From assembly GCA_023386865.1 (NCBI GenBank), contig JAEWIV010000270.1:1-22703 (forward strand): DNA of 22,703 nt. The letters run 5' to 3'. Source of the stretch: Pseudomonadota bacterium. Its GTDB lineage: Bacteria > Pseudomonadota > Alphaproteobacteria > Reyranellales > Reyranellaceae. The position numbers and the translations under genes are program-made. Positions 7,552-15,393 of the stretch are shown piece by piece (within the stretch, counting starts at the first letter, position 1; each line of letters opens with the position of its first letter). Below the pieces are notes generated by a model. That model was not told the DNA's origin and searched no databases. It saw only the letters and a list, made by a program, of their open reading frames with translations.

Positions 7552-9189
7552 ATGACGGTCGATGCCACATCCCTCGATCCGATCACCGTCGAGGTCATCG
7601 GCGCCGCCATGGCTTCGATCGTCGAGGAGACGGGCGAGACGCTGATCCGCGCCTCGCATTCGACCAACATCAAGGAACGGCGCGACTGCTCGACGGCATT
7701 GTTCAACGCCGCCGGCGAGACGCTGTGCCAGGCCGAGCACATCCCGATCCACCTCGGCAGTTTCCTCGACCTCATCAAGCACATCATGCGGCGCTATCCG
7801 ACCCAGGACATCCGGCCGGGCGACGCCTTCATCGGCAACGATGCCTACGAGGGCGGCGGCACGCACCTGCCCGACATCGTCGTCGCCGAGCCGATCTTCG
7901 TCGACGGCCGCATGGTCGCCTGGACGGTGAACCTCGCCCACCATGCCGACTTCGTCGATCGCGGGCATGCCCATATCTACCAGGAAGGCCTGCGCATCCC
8001 GCCGGTGCGGCTCTATCGCGGCGGCGAGCTGCAGAAGGACGTGCAGGACCTGATCCTGCTGAACTGCCAGGTGCCTTCCGAGCGATTGTCCGACCTGCGC
8101 GCCCAGATGGCGGCCAACCGCGTCGGCGTGCAGCGCTTCCAAGCGCTGGCCGCCAAGTACGGCACCGACACGGTGCTGCAAGCCGGTGCCGCGCTGATGG
8201 ACTACGCCGAACGCAAGATGCGCGCGGCCATCGCGGCCATGCCCGACGGGACCTGGCGCTTCGAGGACGTGTTCGACAACGAGGAGGTGGCGGGCCTGCT
8301 GCCGTTGTCGGTCGCGGTGACGGTCAAGGGCGAGGAGATGGCGCTCGCCTTCGACGCCCCCGAGCAGATGCGCGCCGGCATCAACATGACCTACACCGCG
8401 CTGCTCGCCACGACCTACTACGTCGTGAAGTCGGTGCTCGATCCGTCGATCCCGCCCAACGCCGGCCTGGCGCGGCCGCTGAAGATCACCGCACCGGAAG
8501 GCAGCATCCTGAACTGCCTGCCGCCGGCCGCGGTCAACGGCCGCCTGCAGACCTGCCAGCGCGTCTCCGACATGATCCTGGGCGCGCTGGCGCAGTCGGT
8601 GCCCGAGCGCGTCATGGCCTGCTCCAACTCGGCCTGCACCGTGGCCTACTTCATCGGCAAGCGGCCCAATGACGGCTCGACCTGGGTCTATCTCGAGACG
8701 ATCGGCGGCGGCAGCGGCGCGCGTGCCCGCAAGGACGGGCTGGACGGCGTCCATGTCCACACCACCAACACCTCCAACCTGCCGGTCGAGGCGCTGGAGA
8801 TCGAGTATCCGCTGCTGCTGACGCGCTACGAGCTGGTCGAGGATTCGGGCGGCGTCGGCCAGTATCGCGGCGGCATGGGCCTGCGCCGCGTCTACCAGGC
8901 GACGCACGACTGCCGCGTGCGGGTCGACATCACGCGCCAGCGCTCGCGGAGCTGGGGCCTGTTCGGCGGCGGCCCCGGCGCGCACGGCAAGGTCGAGGCA
9001 GGGCCCGGCGTCGTCTTCGAGGGCGATTCAGCTGTGCTGAAGCCGGGCCAATGGTTCGCCGTCGTCACACCGGGTGCAGGCGGCTTTGGACCGCCCGAGC
9101 GGCGCGCACGCGCGGCGGCGGAGCGCGACCTGGCCGAAGGCGCGATCAGTGCGCCGACGGCACGCGACATCTACGGCGTTTCTCTTTAG
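7552..9189 (+). CDS. hyuB: Hydantoinase/oxoprolinase subunit B
   Basis: This 545-residue HyuB protein is the partner subunit of HyuA in ATP-dependent hydantoinases, acetone carboxylase-like enzymes and 5-oxoprolinases. Diagnostic stretches are PITVEVIGAAMASIVEE (residues 10-26), ASHSTNIKERRDCSTALF (about 34-51), HIPIHLGS, GDAFIGNDAYEGGGTHLPD (about 91-109), the HHADFV motif and the C-terminal glycine-rich PGAGGFGPP that closes the family. Length is normal. The chosen ATG gives the usual family start; only a weak GGGG is visible upstream. Unlike most such loci it does not follow hyuA directly, because a SnoaL-like gene on the other strand intervenes. It most likely pairs with the HyuA at 4965-7034, although the truncated HyuA at the left edge is a second candidate. 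Confidence 0.94.
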   Translation: MTVDATSLDPITVEVIGAAMASIVEETGETLIRASHSTNIKERRDCSTALFNAAGETLCQAEHIPIHLGSFLDLIKHIMRRYPTQDIRPGDAFIGNDAYEGGGTHLPDIVVAEPIFVDGRMVAWTVNLAHHADFVDRGHAHIYQEGLRIPPVRLYRGGELQKDVQDLILLNCQVPSERLSDLRAQMAANRVGVQRFQALAAKYGTDTVLQAGAALMDYAERKMRAAIAAMPDGTWRFEDVFDNEEVAGLLPLSVAVTVKGEEMALAFDAPEQMRAGINMTYTALLATTYYVVKSVLDPSIPPNAGLARPLKITAPEGSILNCLPPAAVNGRLQTCQRVSDMILGALAQSVPERVMACSNSACTVAYFIGKRPNDGSTWVYLETIGGGSGARARKDGLDGVHVHTTNTSNLPVEALEIEYPLLLTRYELVEDSGGVGQYRGGMGLRRVYQATHDCRVRVDITRQRSRSWGLFGGGPGAHGKVEAGPGVVFEGDSAVLKPGQWFAVVTPGAGGFGPPERRARAAAERDLAEGAISAPTARDIYGVSL

Positions 9190-9318
9190 ACTTGTCGCCG
9201 CTGAAAGCTACGAGAGCGTACGGCCATCGGTCGGGCCGGTCTTCGGTACTCAGCGTCTCCAAAATCTGCGTCAGCTACGCGTGCACAAAAAGCGTTCCTT
9301 TCAGGGAGGGCTCACGTC

Positions 9319-10650
9319 ATGCAAGCAAGACTGTCTCGTCGTCGAGTCGTGGCGGGCGGCGTCGCCGCCGGACTCGTGGCCGCGCCGTTCGTGCGCGGCG
9401 CCTACGCCGCCGGTACCATCACCATCGGGCTGTGGGACCATTGGGTCCCCGGCGCCAACGATGTCCAGACGGCGATCATCAAGGAGTGGGGAGCCAAGGA
9501 AAAAGTCGACGTCCAGATCGACTACATCACCAGCCAGGGCAACAAGCTGCTGCTGACGCTGCAGGCCGAGGCGCAGTCGCACTCCGGCCACGACATCATG
9601 GAGTTCACCAACTGGGAATCGGCGCAGATGAACGCCGCGCTCGAACCGGTCGACGACGTGGTCAAGCGCGTCGTTGCCACCAACGGCCCGATCGATCCCG
9701 CGGTCGAGTATCTCGGCAAGTACGAGGGTCACTGGCTCGGCGTGCCGATGACGCGCGGCACCTTGCTGCTGGGCTGCTGCTCGCGCTTCGACATGATGAA
9801 GGAGCATGGTGGCGTCGACGTGCAGGCGCTCTACCCGGCGGGCAAGCCCGCGAACGACGCGAGCTGGACGTGGGACGCCTTTCTGGTGGCGGCCGAGAAA
9901 TGCCACAAGGCCGGCGTCGGCTTCGGCCTGCCGCTGGGCTCGACCACCGACACCAATCAATGGGTTGGCGCGCTGTTCCTGGCCTACGGCGCAGAAGTGA
10001 TGGACGCCAAGGCCAACGTCACGGTGAAGTCCGACAAGGTCAAGCAGGTGCTGGAGTACGGCAAGAGGCTGGTGGCCTTCTGCCCAGCCGACGCTACGGC
10101 ATGGGACGACGCCTCGAACAACAAGTGGCTGATCTCGGGCAAGGGCGCGTTGATCTTCAATCCGCCCAGCGCCTGGGCCGTCGCCAAGCGCGATGCGCCG
10201 CAGGTCGCCGAGAAATGCTGGACGCACGGCTTCCCCAAGGGACCGGCCGGCCGCTTCAACCCGATCCTGCCGCGCTTCTACGGCGTCTGGAAGTCATCCA
10301 GGAACAAGCCCGGCGCCAAGAGCCTGCTCGAGTTCCTGACCTTGCGTCAGAACGCCGAGAGGCAGGTCGAGGCGAGCCAGGGCTACGACATCCCGCCCTA
10401 CACGAAGTTCAACGACTTCAAGACCTGGGACGAGGAGGGGCCGCCCAAGGGCTCGCTGTCGCACTATCCGATCAAGGGCGGCGACCAGAAGGCGGGCGTC
10501 GTCTGCTCGCCGGCGCCGCCGCTGATCGCCGCGCAGATCTGGTCGCAGTCGATCCAGGCGCAGATGATCGTCCGCTACGCCAGGGGCGAGGCGATGGAAA
10601 AGACCATGGATTGGGCCGCGCGCGAGGTCGAAGGCTTCAAGCGGACCTGA
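9319..10650 (+). CDS. Tat-exported ABC transporter solute-binding protein, family 1
   Basis: This 443-residue extracellular solute-binding protein is of the sugar/polyol type (family 1), which captures ligands in the periplasm for an ABC importer. The N-terminus has a twin-arginine signal, SRRRVVAGG (6-14), a hydrophobic stretch and a likely cut after AYA at residue 30. The mature protein begins with ITIGLWDHWVPGANDVQ, typical of this fold, followed by EWGAKEKVDVQIDY and the ligand-cleft region. A strong GGAGGG site stands about 10 bases before the ATG. Tat export implies that it folds in the cytoplasm before transport. No permease or ATPase gene follows; the neighbours are a small lipoprotein and an opposing gene. 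The 129 bp before it separate it from hyuB, and co-transcription with hyuB is possible. The ligand may be the substrate of the surrounding enzymes, but sequence alone cannot say. Confidence 0.9.
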   Translation: MQARLSRRRVVAGGVAAGLVAAPFVRGAYAAGTITIGLWDHWVPGANDVQTAIIKEWGAKEKVDVQIDYITSQGNKLLLTLQAEAQSHSGHDIMEFTNWESAQMNAALEPVDDVVKRVVATNGPIDPAVEYLGKYEGHWLGVPMTRGTLLLGCCSRFDMMKEHGGVDVQALYPAGKPANDASWTWDAFLVAAEKCHKAGVGFGLPLGSTTDTNQWVGALFLAYGAEVMDAKANVTVKSDKVKQVLEYGKRLVAFCPADATAWDDASNNKWLISGKGALIFNPPSAWAVAKRDAPQVAEKCWTHGFPKGPAGRFNPILPRFYGVWKSSRNKPGAKSLLEFLTLRQNAERQVEASQGYDIPPYTKFNDFKTWDEEGPPKGSLSHYPIKGGDQKAGVVCSPAPPLIAAQIWSQSIQAQMIVRYARGEAMEKTMDWAAREVEGFKRT

Positions 10651-10659
10651 GCCGAGGGA

Positions 10660-10687
10660 TTGATTTGCAGACTGCCGTCGCTACCTT
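10660..10687 (+). promoter_or_regulatory. Candidate promoter giving a leaderless transcript of the small lipoprotein gene
   Basis: TTGATT (10660-10665) and TACCTT (10682-10687) are separated by 16 bp. The second box ends 6 bases before the ATG at 10694, so transcription would start at or next to the start codon. No Shine-Dalgarno sequence lies in front of that ATG. The hexamer matches are only partial. Confidence 0.3.
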
Positions 10688-10693
10688 TCCAGC

Positions 10694-10939
10694 ATGAAGC
10701 GAACCGTTCTTCTCGCTCTCCTGCTGGCAGGCTGCGGCGGCAGCGGCATGAGCACATCGACCGGGCCCAACGGCGAGACCATCGTCGGCAACAAGATCTC
10801 GGTGCAGATCACCGGCGCTGCCAACGAACAGGCGGCGTTCACGATCGCCCAGCGCTACTGCCAGCGCAACGACCGCGCGGCGCGGTTCGTCAGCATGGCC
10901 GGCGCGACCTCGGCCTACGACTGCGTCAAGACCGAGTAG
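10694..10939 (+). CDS. Small predicted lipoprotein
   Basis: This is an 81-residue protein with a lipoprotein signal: a basic MKR start, a leucine-rich core and the lipobox LLAGC with the lipidated cysteine at residue 14. Residues after the cysteine are Gly/Ser-rich, and no Asp stands at +2, so outer-membrane sorting is expected if Lol rules apply. The mature part has two cysteines (56 and 77) in IAQRYCQRNDRAARF and SAYDCVK, which could form a disulfide. No family with a known role was recognised. No ribosome-binding site is visible. Its last 14 bases overlap the end of the convergent deacetylase-fold gene. It may be an independent housekeeping lipoprotein rather than part of the catabolic set. 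Confidence 0.75.
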   Translation: MKRTVLLALLLAGCGGSGMSTSTGPNGETIVGNKISVQITGAANEQAAFTIAQRYCQRNDRAARFVSMAGATSAYDCVKTE

Positions 10940-11822
10940 CGGTTTCGGCGCGGTACCAGTCGAGGATCTCGGCCCCCGTCCAGTGCACGACCCCGTCGTG
11001 CGCCAGAATGTGGTCGTAGAGCATCTCCAGGTACTTGATGCGATGCGGCACGCCGGTGAGATAGGGGTGGATGGAGATCGCCATCACCCGCGGCGCCGTC
11101 TTGCCCTCCTGCCACAGGCGGTCGAACTGGTCGCGGCCGCGGCGCAGGATCTCGTCCGACGGCTGCTGCTGCACGGCGCTGATGACGACGTCGTTGACCT
11201 CGACCGTGTAGGGCACCGAGACCATCGAGCCGGTCCGCGTCTTGAGCGTCACCGGCTGCTCGTCCATCACCCAGTCGGCGACGTACTCGATGCCGGCCTC
11301 GGCCAGCAGGTCGAGCGTGTCGTCGGTCTCGGTGAGGCCCGGACTCTCCCAGCCGCGCGGCGTCTTGCCGGTGAAGGCCTTTATCGCCGCGATAGTGTCG
11401 CGGATCGCCGTGCGCTGGTCCTCGACGCGGTGCATGGGCCGTTGCACGAAGCCGTGGCCCATGAACTCCCAGCCCGCCTCGAGCGCGGCCTGGCAGGCCT
11501 CGCGATAGAACTCGCAAGCCGTGCCGTTGACGGCGAACGTCGCCTTGAGCTCGCGCGCGCCGAGCACCTCGAGGAAGCGCCAGAAGCCCACACGCATGCC
11601 GTACTCGTGCCACGCCCAGTTCGGCACGTCGGGCAGCAGCGGGTTGCCCATCGGCGGCGGCAGGACGGTGCGCGGCATGGCGCCCAGCGGGCTCCAGTTC
11701 TCGACGTTGACGATGGTCCACACCGCCACGCGCGCGTCGTCGGGCAGCCTGAGGCGCGGCCGCTTGTGGATCGGCAGGTAGGGCGCGCGGCTGCGCAGGC
11801 TATGACCCGGCTCTTGCGTCAT
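10926..11822 (-). CDS. Polysaccharide deacetylase-fold hydrolase, PuuE allantoinase-like
   Basis: This 298-residue protein has the NodB/CE4 polysaccharide deacetylase fold, closest in layout to the PuuE-type (allantoinase) branch rather than to chitin deacetylases. The usual TFDDG strand is replaced by VNVENW (39-43, with Glu41). Further family blocks are ATFAVNG (94-100), GHGFVQRPMH (122-131, His123 and His131), GWESPGL (158-163) and the late MAISIHPYLTGVPHRI (247-262, His252). PuuE enzymes are described as metal-independent, which fits the Glu substitution. A substrate with an amide or ureide bond is therefore more plausible than a polysaccharide. The ATG at 11822 has GGAGG well placed on its strand; a longer frame to 11912 would overlap the divergent oxidoreductase gene. 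It is divergent from that gene (43 bp apart) and convergent with the small lipoprotein gene. The exact substrate is open. Confidence 0.88.
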   Translation of the reverse strand: MTQEPGHSLRSRAPYLPIHKRPRLRLPDDARVAVWTIVNVENWSPLGAMPRTVLPPPMGNPLLPDVPNWAWHEYGMRVGFWRFLEVLGARELKATFAVNGTACEFYREACQAALEAGWEFMGHGFVQRPMHRVEDQRTAIRDTIAAIKAFTGKTPRGWESPGLTETDDTLDLLAEAGIEYVADWVMDEQPVTLKTRTGSMVSVPYTVEVNDVVISAVQQQPSDEILRRGRDQFDRLWQEGKTAPRVMAISIHPYLTGVPHRIKYLEMLYDHILAHDGVVHWTGAEILDWYRAETATRS

Positions 11823-11830
11823 CGAGACCT

Positions 11831-11859
11831 CCGACAAGTCAGGCCGGCAACCGTATAGT
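11831..11859 (+). promoter_or_regulatory. Candidate promoter for the FAD oxidoreductase, predicted leaderless
   Basis: CCGACA (11831-11836, four of six matches to TTGACA) and TATAGT (11854-11859, four of six to TATAAT) have the ideal 17-bp spacing. The -10 box ends 6 bases before the ATG at 11866, so the transcript would begin about at the start codon. On the opposite strand the same TATA core reads CTATAC and could serve the divergent deacetylase-fold gene. Only 43 bp separate the two starts. Confidence 0.5.
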
Positions 11860-11865
11860 GGGACC

Positions 11866-13017
11866 ATGTCCGAAGCGAGTTCGAGAGTTGTCATCGTCGG
11901 CGGCGGAGTCATGGGCTCGTCGACCGCCTGGCATTTGAAGCGTGACCCGAATTTTTCGGGCAGTGTCGTCGTCGTCGAGCGCGACCCGACCTATGCCCGC
12001 GCCTCGTCGGCGCTATCGGCGAGCTCGATCCGCCAGCAGTTCTCGACGCCGCTCAACATCCACCTGTCGCGCTTCGGCATCGGCTTCCTGCGCCGCGCGC
12101 GCGAGCTGCTGGACGTCGATCTGGGGCTGAAGGAGCCAGGCTACCTGTTCCTTGCCAGCACGGCGGGCGAGGCGGTGCTGAAGGCCAACCACGCCATCCA
12201 GAAGGCCGAGGATTGCGCCGTCGAGCTGCTCGATCCGGCGGCCCTGCAGCAACGCTTCCCGTGGATCTCGCGTGACGGCATCGTGCGCGCCTCGCACGGC
12301 GTCGCCAACGAGGGCTGGTTCGACGGCCCGGCGCTGATGCAGGCCTTCCGCCGCAAGGCGCGCGAGCTCGGCGCGCAATACGTTGCCGACGAGGTGGTGA
12401 AGCTCTCGCCCAACGCCGTCAGCCTGCGCTCGGGCGCCACGATCGCGGCGGACACGATCGTGCTGGCGGCCGGACCGTGGTCGGGCGAGGTCGCGGCCAC
12501 CGCGGGCATCGCCTTGCCGGTCGAGCCGCGGCGGCGCTCGGTGTCCGTGTTCGATGTCCGCGAGCCGCCGGGGCCGACGCCGCTCACCATCGATCCCTCG
12601 GGCACCTGGTTCCGCCCGGAGGGCCGGTTCTACATCGGCGGCACGACGCCCGCCGACGGCAACGATCCGCCGGGTGCGCCGCTCGAGGTGCAGCATCAGG
12701 AATGGGACGACATGGTGTGGCCGGTGCTGGCCGGCCGCGTGCCCGCCTTCGAGGCGGCCAAGGTGGTGAATTCGTGGGCCGGCTACTACGAGTACAACAC
12801 CTTAGACCAGAACGGCATCGTCGGCCGCCATCCCGCGATCGAGAGCCTGATCTTCGCCACCGGGTTCAGCGGCCCCGGCATCCAGCAGTCGCCCGCCGTC
12901 GGCCGCGCCGTCTGCGAGCTGATCGTGCATGGCAGCTATCGCACGCTCGATCTTTCGCCGTTCGGTTATGAGCGGATATCCGCAGGCCGGCCTATCCGGG
13001 AACTCAACGTGGTGTGA
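11866..13017 (+). CDS. FAD-dependent oxidoreductase, DAO family (FOXRED1-like)
   Basis: This 383-residue flavoprotein belongs to the D-amino acid oxidase/sarcosine oxidase (DAO) superfamily, which oxidises C-N bonds of amino acids and N-methyl amines. The dinucleotide fold is shown by VVIVGGGVMGSSTAWHL (8-24) with Glu38 ending the second strand. ARASSALSASSIRQQFS (44-60) follows, where this family contacts FAD. The C-terminal block SWAGYYEYNTLDQNG (residues 303-317) and FATGFSGPGIQQSPAVGRA closely resembles the eukaryotic FOXRED1 group as I remember it. The chosen ATG lies right behind a promoter-like sequence, with no ribosome-binding site. The aminotransferase gene follows after 30 bp and the ureohydrolase after that, which suggests an operon for nitrogen-compound catabolism. 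Substrate unknown; a secondary or N-methylated amine is a reasonable guess. Confidence 0.9.
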   Translation: MSEASSRVVIVGGGVMGSSTAWHLKRDPNFSGSVVVVERDPTYARASSALSASSIRQQFSTPLNIHLSRFGIGFLRRARELLDVDLGLKEPGYLFLASTAGEAVLKANHAIQKAEDCAVELLDPAALQQRFPWISRDGIVRASHGVANEGWFDGPALMQAFRRKARELGAQYVADEVVKLSPNAVSLRSGATIAADTIVLAAGPWSGEVAATAGIALPVEPRRRSVSVFDVREPPGPTPLTIDPSGTWFRPEGRFYIGGTTPADGNDPPGAPLEVQHQEWDDMVWPVLAGRVPAFEAAKVVNSWAGYYEYNTLDQNGIVGRHPAIESLIFATGFSGPGIQQSPAVGRAVCELIVHGSYRTLDLSPFGYERISAGRPIRELNVV

Positions 13018-13047
13018 TACTCTGCCGCGTAACCCGAGGAGAGTTCC

Positions 13048-14385
13048 GTGCCCGATACCGCGCTGGTCAATTCGGATCTGCAGTCCGCCCTCGACGAGGC
13101 GCGCCAGGCCTACATCGCCCGCAATCCCACCAGCTTCGCCCGCCATCAGGAGGCGTGCGAGGCGATGCCCGGCGGCAACACCCGCACGACGCTGCACAAT
13201 TCACCGTTCCCGCTCACCGTGGTGCGCGGCGAAGGTTGCCGGCTGTGGGACGCCGACGGCCACGAATACATCGACGTGCTGGGCGAATACACCGCCGGCA
13301 TCTACGGCCACTCCCATCCGGTGATCCGCGCCGCCATCGACCGCGCGCTGAACCACGGCTGGAACTACGGCGGCCGCAACGCCAACGAGGCCAAGCTCGC
13401 CAAGCTGGTGGCCGACCGCATGCCGTCGATCGATCTGGTGCGCTTCACCAACTCGGGCACCGAGGGCAACGTCATGGCGCTGGCCGGCGCGCGCGTCTTT
13501 GCCCAGCGCAAGGGCCGCACCAAGGCCACCAAGGTCATGGTGTTCCACGGCGGCTACCACGGCGGCGTGCTCTATTTCGTAAGCGGCGGCAGCCCGGTGA
13601 ACGTGCCCTACGAATACGTCGTGGCGCCCTACAACGACGTCGAGGGCACGCGCGCGCTCCTGGCCAAGCACGGCGAGGAGCTGTTCGCCGTCCTGCTCGA
13701 GCCCATGCAAGGCAGCCACGGCTGCCTGCCGGGCGACGTCGAGTTCCTGAAGATGGTGCGCGAGGAGACGCGCGCCCGCGGCATCACCATGATCTTCGAC
13801 GAGGTCATGACCTCGCGCCTGTCGCCGGGCGGCCTGCAGGAGAAGACCGGGGTGATCCCCGACATGACCACGCTCGGCAAGTACATCGGCGGCGGCATGT
13901 CGTTCGGCGCCTTCGGCGGCCGGCGGGACATCATGGAGCTGTTCGATCCGACCAAGCCCGATCACCTGCCGCACGCCGGCACCTTCAACAACAACGCGTT
14001 GACCATGGCGGCGGGCGCGGCGGGCTACGGCGAGGTCTATACGCCGGCGGCCGCCAGGGAGCTGAACGAGCGCGGCGAGAAGATCCGGCAAAGGCTCAAC
14101 GCCATCTGCCAGCGCGAGAAGGTGGCCTTCCAGTTCTCCGGCATCGGCTCGATGATGACGGCGCATGCCACGACGCGGCCGATCAGGACGGCGGCCGACA
14201 TCGCCTCGGGCAACCAGGACGCCAAGGAGCTGTTCTTCTTCGACATGATGGCGGCCGGCATCTGGATCGCCCGCCGCGGCTTCGTCGCCCTCAACATCAT
14301 GATCGGCGATGCCGAAGGTGACCGATTCGTGGCGGCGGTCGAGGAGTTCGTCACGGCGAGAAAGGCTCTTTTGCAGCCCAAATAA
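13048..14385 (+). CDS. Class III PLP-dependent aminotransferase, glutamate-1-semialdehyde aminomutase-like
   Basis: This 445-residue fold-type I PLP enzyme is of aminotransferase class III and looks most like glutamate-1-semialdehyde 2,1-aminomutases (PGGNTRT at 41-47, GHSHP at 87-91). The cofactor-site features are SGTEGNVMA (136-144), the Asp251-Glu252 pair in FDEVMTSR that holds the pyridine nitrogen, and Lys278 in TLGKYIGGGMSFGAFGG for the Schiff base. A role in haem synthesis is unlikely, because the true HemL has a different N-terminus (the MPGGVNSPVR type) and this gene sits among catabolic genes. It more likely moves an amino group from an amino acid or diamine. The start is GTG at 13048, chosen because GAGGAGAG (13035-13042) precedes it at a good distance. 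It is 30 bp behind the FAD oxidoreductase gene and 18 bp before the ureohydrolase gene. Confidence 0.92.
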   Translation: MPDTALVNSDLQSALDEARQAYIARNPTSFARHQEACEAMPGGNTRTTLHNSPFPLTVVRGEGCRLWDADGHEYIDVLGEYTAGIYGHSHPVIRAAIDRALNHGWNYGGRNANEAKLAKLVADRMPSIDLVRFTNSGTEGNVMALAGARVFAQRKGRTKATKVMVFHGGYHGGVLYFVSGGSPVNVPYEYVVAPYNDVEGTRALLAKHGEELFAVLLEPMQGSHGCLPGDVEFLKMVREETRARGITMIFDEVMTSRLSPGGLQEKTGVIPDMTTLGKYIGGGMSFGAFGGRRDIMELFDPTKPDHLPHAGTFNNNALTMAAGAAGYGEVYTPAAARELNERGEKIRQRLNAICQREKVAFQFSGIGSMMTAHATTRPIRTAADIASGNQDAKELFFFDMMAAGIWIARRGFVALNIMIGDAEGDRFVAAVEEFVTARKALLQPK

Positions 14386-14403
14386 CTTCCTACATAGGCG
14401 CGC

Positions 14404-15393
14404 ATGAACGACGCTTCGCACCCTTCCAAGCCCGCCTTCCCGCAGCCGGTCTCCGGCACGGTGGTGCCGCGCTTCGGCGACGTCGCCACCTTCATGCGCC
14501 TCCCGTTGTTCCGCGATCCCGCCGACGTCGAGATCGGCATGGTCGGCGTGCCATGGGACGGCGGCACGACCAATCGCCCGGGCGCCCGCCACGGCCCGCG
14601 CCAGATGCGCGACCTTTCGACCATGATGCGCCGCATCCACCACGTCACCGGCGTGGCACCTTATGAGCTTGCCAAGTGCGGCGATCTCGGCGACGCGCCG
14701 GTCAACCCGGCGAGCGTCGACGATTCGCTGGAGCGCATCGAGGCGTTCTTCGCCAAGCTGCACTCGGCCGGCGCCGTGCCGCTGTCGGCCGGCGGCGACC
14801 ACCTGATCACGCTGCCGATCATGCGCGGCATCCGTAAGAACCTGCCGCCGCTCGGCATGGTGCATTTCGACGCCCACAGCGACACCTGGGACACCTATTT
14901 CGGCGGCTACAAGTATACCCACGGCACGCCGTTCCGCCGCGCCGTCGAGGAAGGCCTGCTCGATCCCAAGCGCACGGTCCAGATCGGCATCCGCGGCTCG
15001 CTGTACAAGCGCGACGACAACATGTGGGCGGTCGAGCAGGGCATGCGGGTCATCACCATCGAGGAGTACTTCGACCTCGGGGTGGAGAAGGTCATCGCCG
15101 AGGCCCGCCGTGTCGTCGGCGATGGCCCGACCTATGTCAGCTTCGACGTCGACGGCCTCGACCCGGCCTACGCGCCGGGCACCGGCACGCCCGAGATCGG
15201 CGGCTATACCCCGCACGAGGCGCAGCGCATGCTGCGCGGCCTGCGCGGGCTCGACCTGGTCGGCGGCGACGTCGTCGAGGTCTCGCCGCCCTTCGACATG
15301 AGCGGCAACACCGCGCTCGTCGGCGTCACGATGATGTGGGAAATCCTTTGCCTCCTCTCGGAGGCCGTGGCCAGGCGCAAGGGACGCCTTTAG
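14404..15393 (+). CDS. Agmatinase/arginase-family ureohydrolase (guanidinobutyrase-like)
   Basis: This 329-residue manganese enzyme of the ureohydrolase family releases urea from guanidino compounds such as agmatine, guanidinobutyrate or guanidinopropionate. The dimanganese ligands are visible: His133 in SAGGDH, Asp156, His158 and Asp160 in HFDAHSDTWD, and Asp248 and Asp250 in SFDVDGLDPAYAPGTGTPE. The HGTPFRRA loop (173-180) and the N-terminal GVPWDGGTTNRPGARHGPR (48-66) fit the agmatinase/guanidinobutyrase group better than arginases. It is the last gene of the 11866-15393 set. Next to an aminotransferase and an amine oxidase-like flavoprotein, it suggests a pathway that strips nitrogen from a guanidino compound. 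No ribosome-binding site is seen, so translation may be coupled to the gene before it. Its stop overlaps that of the convergent regulator by 3 bases. Exact substrate not determined. Confidence 0.93.
   Translation: MNDASHPSKPAFPQPVSGTVVPRFGDVATFMRLPLFRDPADVEIGMVGVPWDGGTTNRPGARHGPRQMRDLSTMMRRIHHVTGVAPYELAKCGDLGDAPVNPASVDDSLERIEAFFAKLHSAGAVPLSAGGDHLITLPIMRGIRKNLPPLGMVHFDAHSDTWDTYFGGYKYTHGTPFRRAVEEGLLDPKRTVQIGIRGSLYKRDDNMWAVEQGMRVITIEEYFDLGVEKVIAEARRVVGDGPTYVSFDVDGLDPAYAPGTGTPEIGGYTPHEAQRMLRGLRGLDLVGGDVVEVSPPFDMSGNTALVGVTMMWEILCLLSEAVARRKGRL

Noticed and set aside
9190..9318. Possible terminator CGGCC/GGCCG (9221-9238) after hyuB
   Set aside because: The stem is only five pairs and no T-tract follows.
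9051..10697. 548-codon open frame over the solute-binding protein gene
   Set aside because: Arg/Gly-rich out-of-frame translation; the Tat signal and strong ribosome-binding site belong to the frame starting at 9319.
14391..14396. TACATA ahead of the ureohydrolase as a third leaderless promoter
   Set aside because: Poor match to a -10 box and no -35 at a fitting distance; translation coupled to the preceding gene is simpler.
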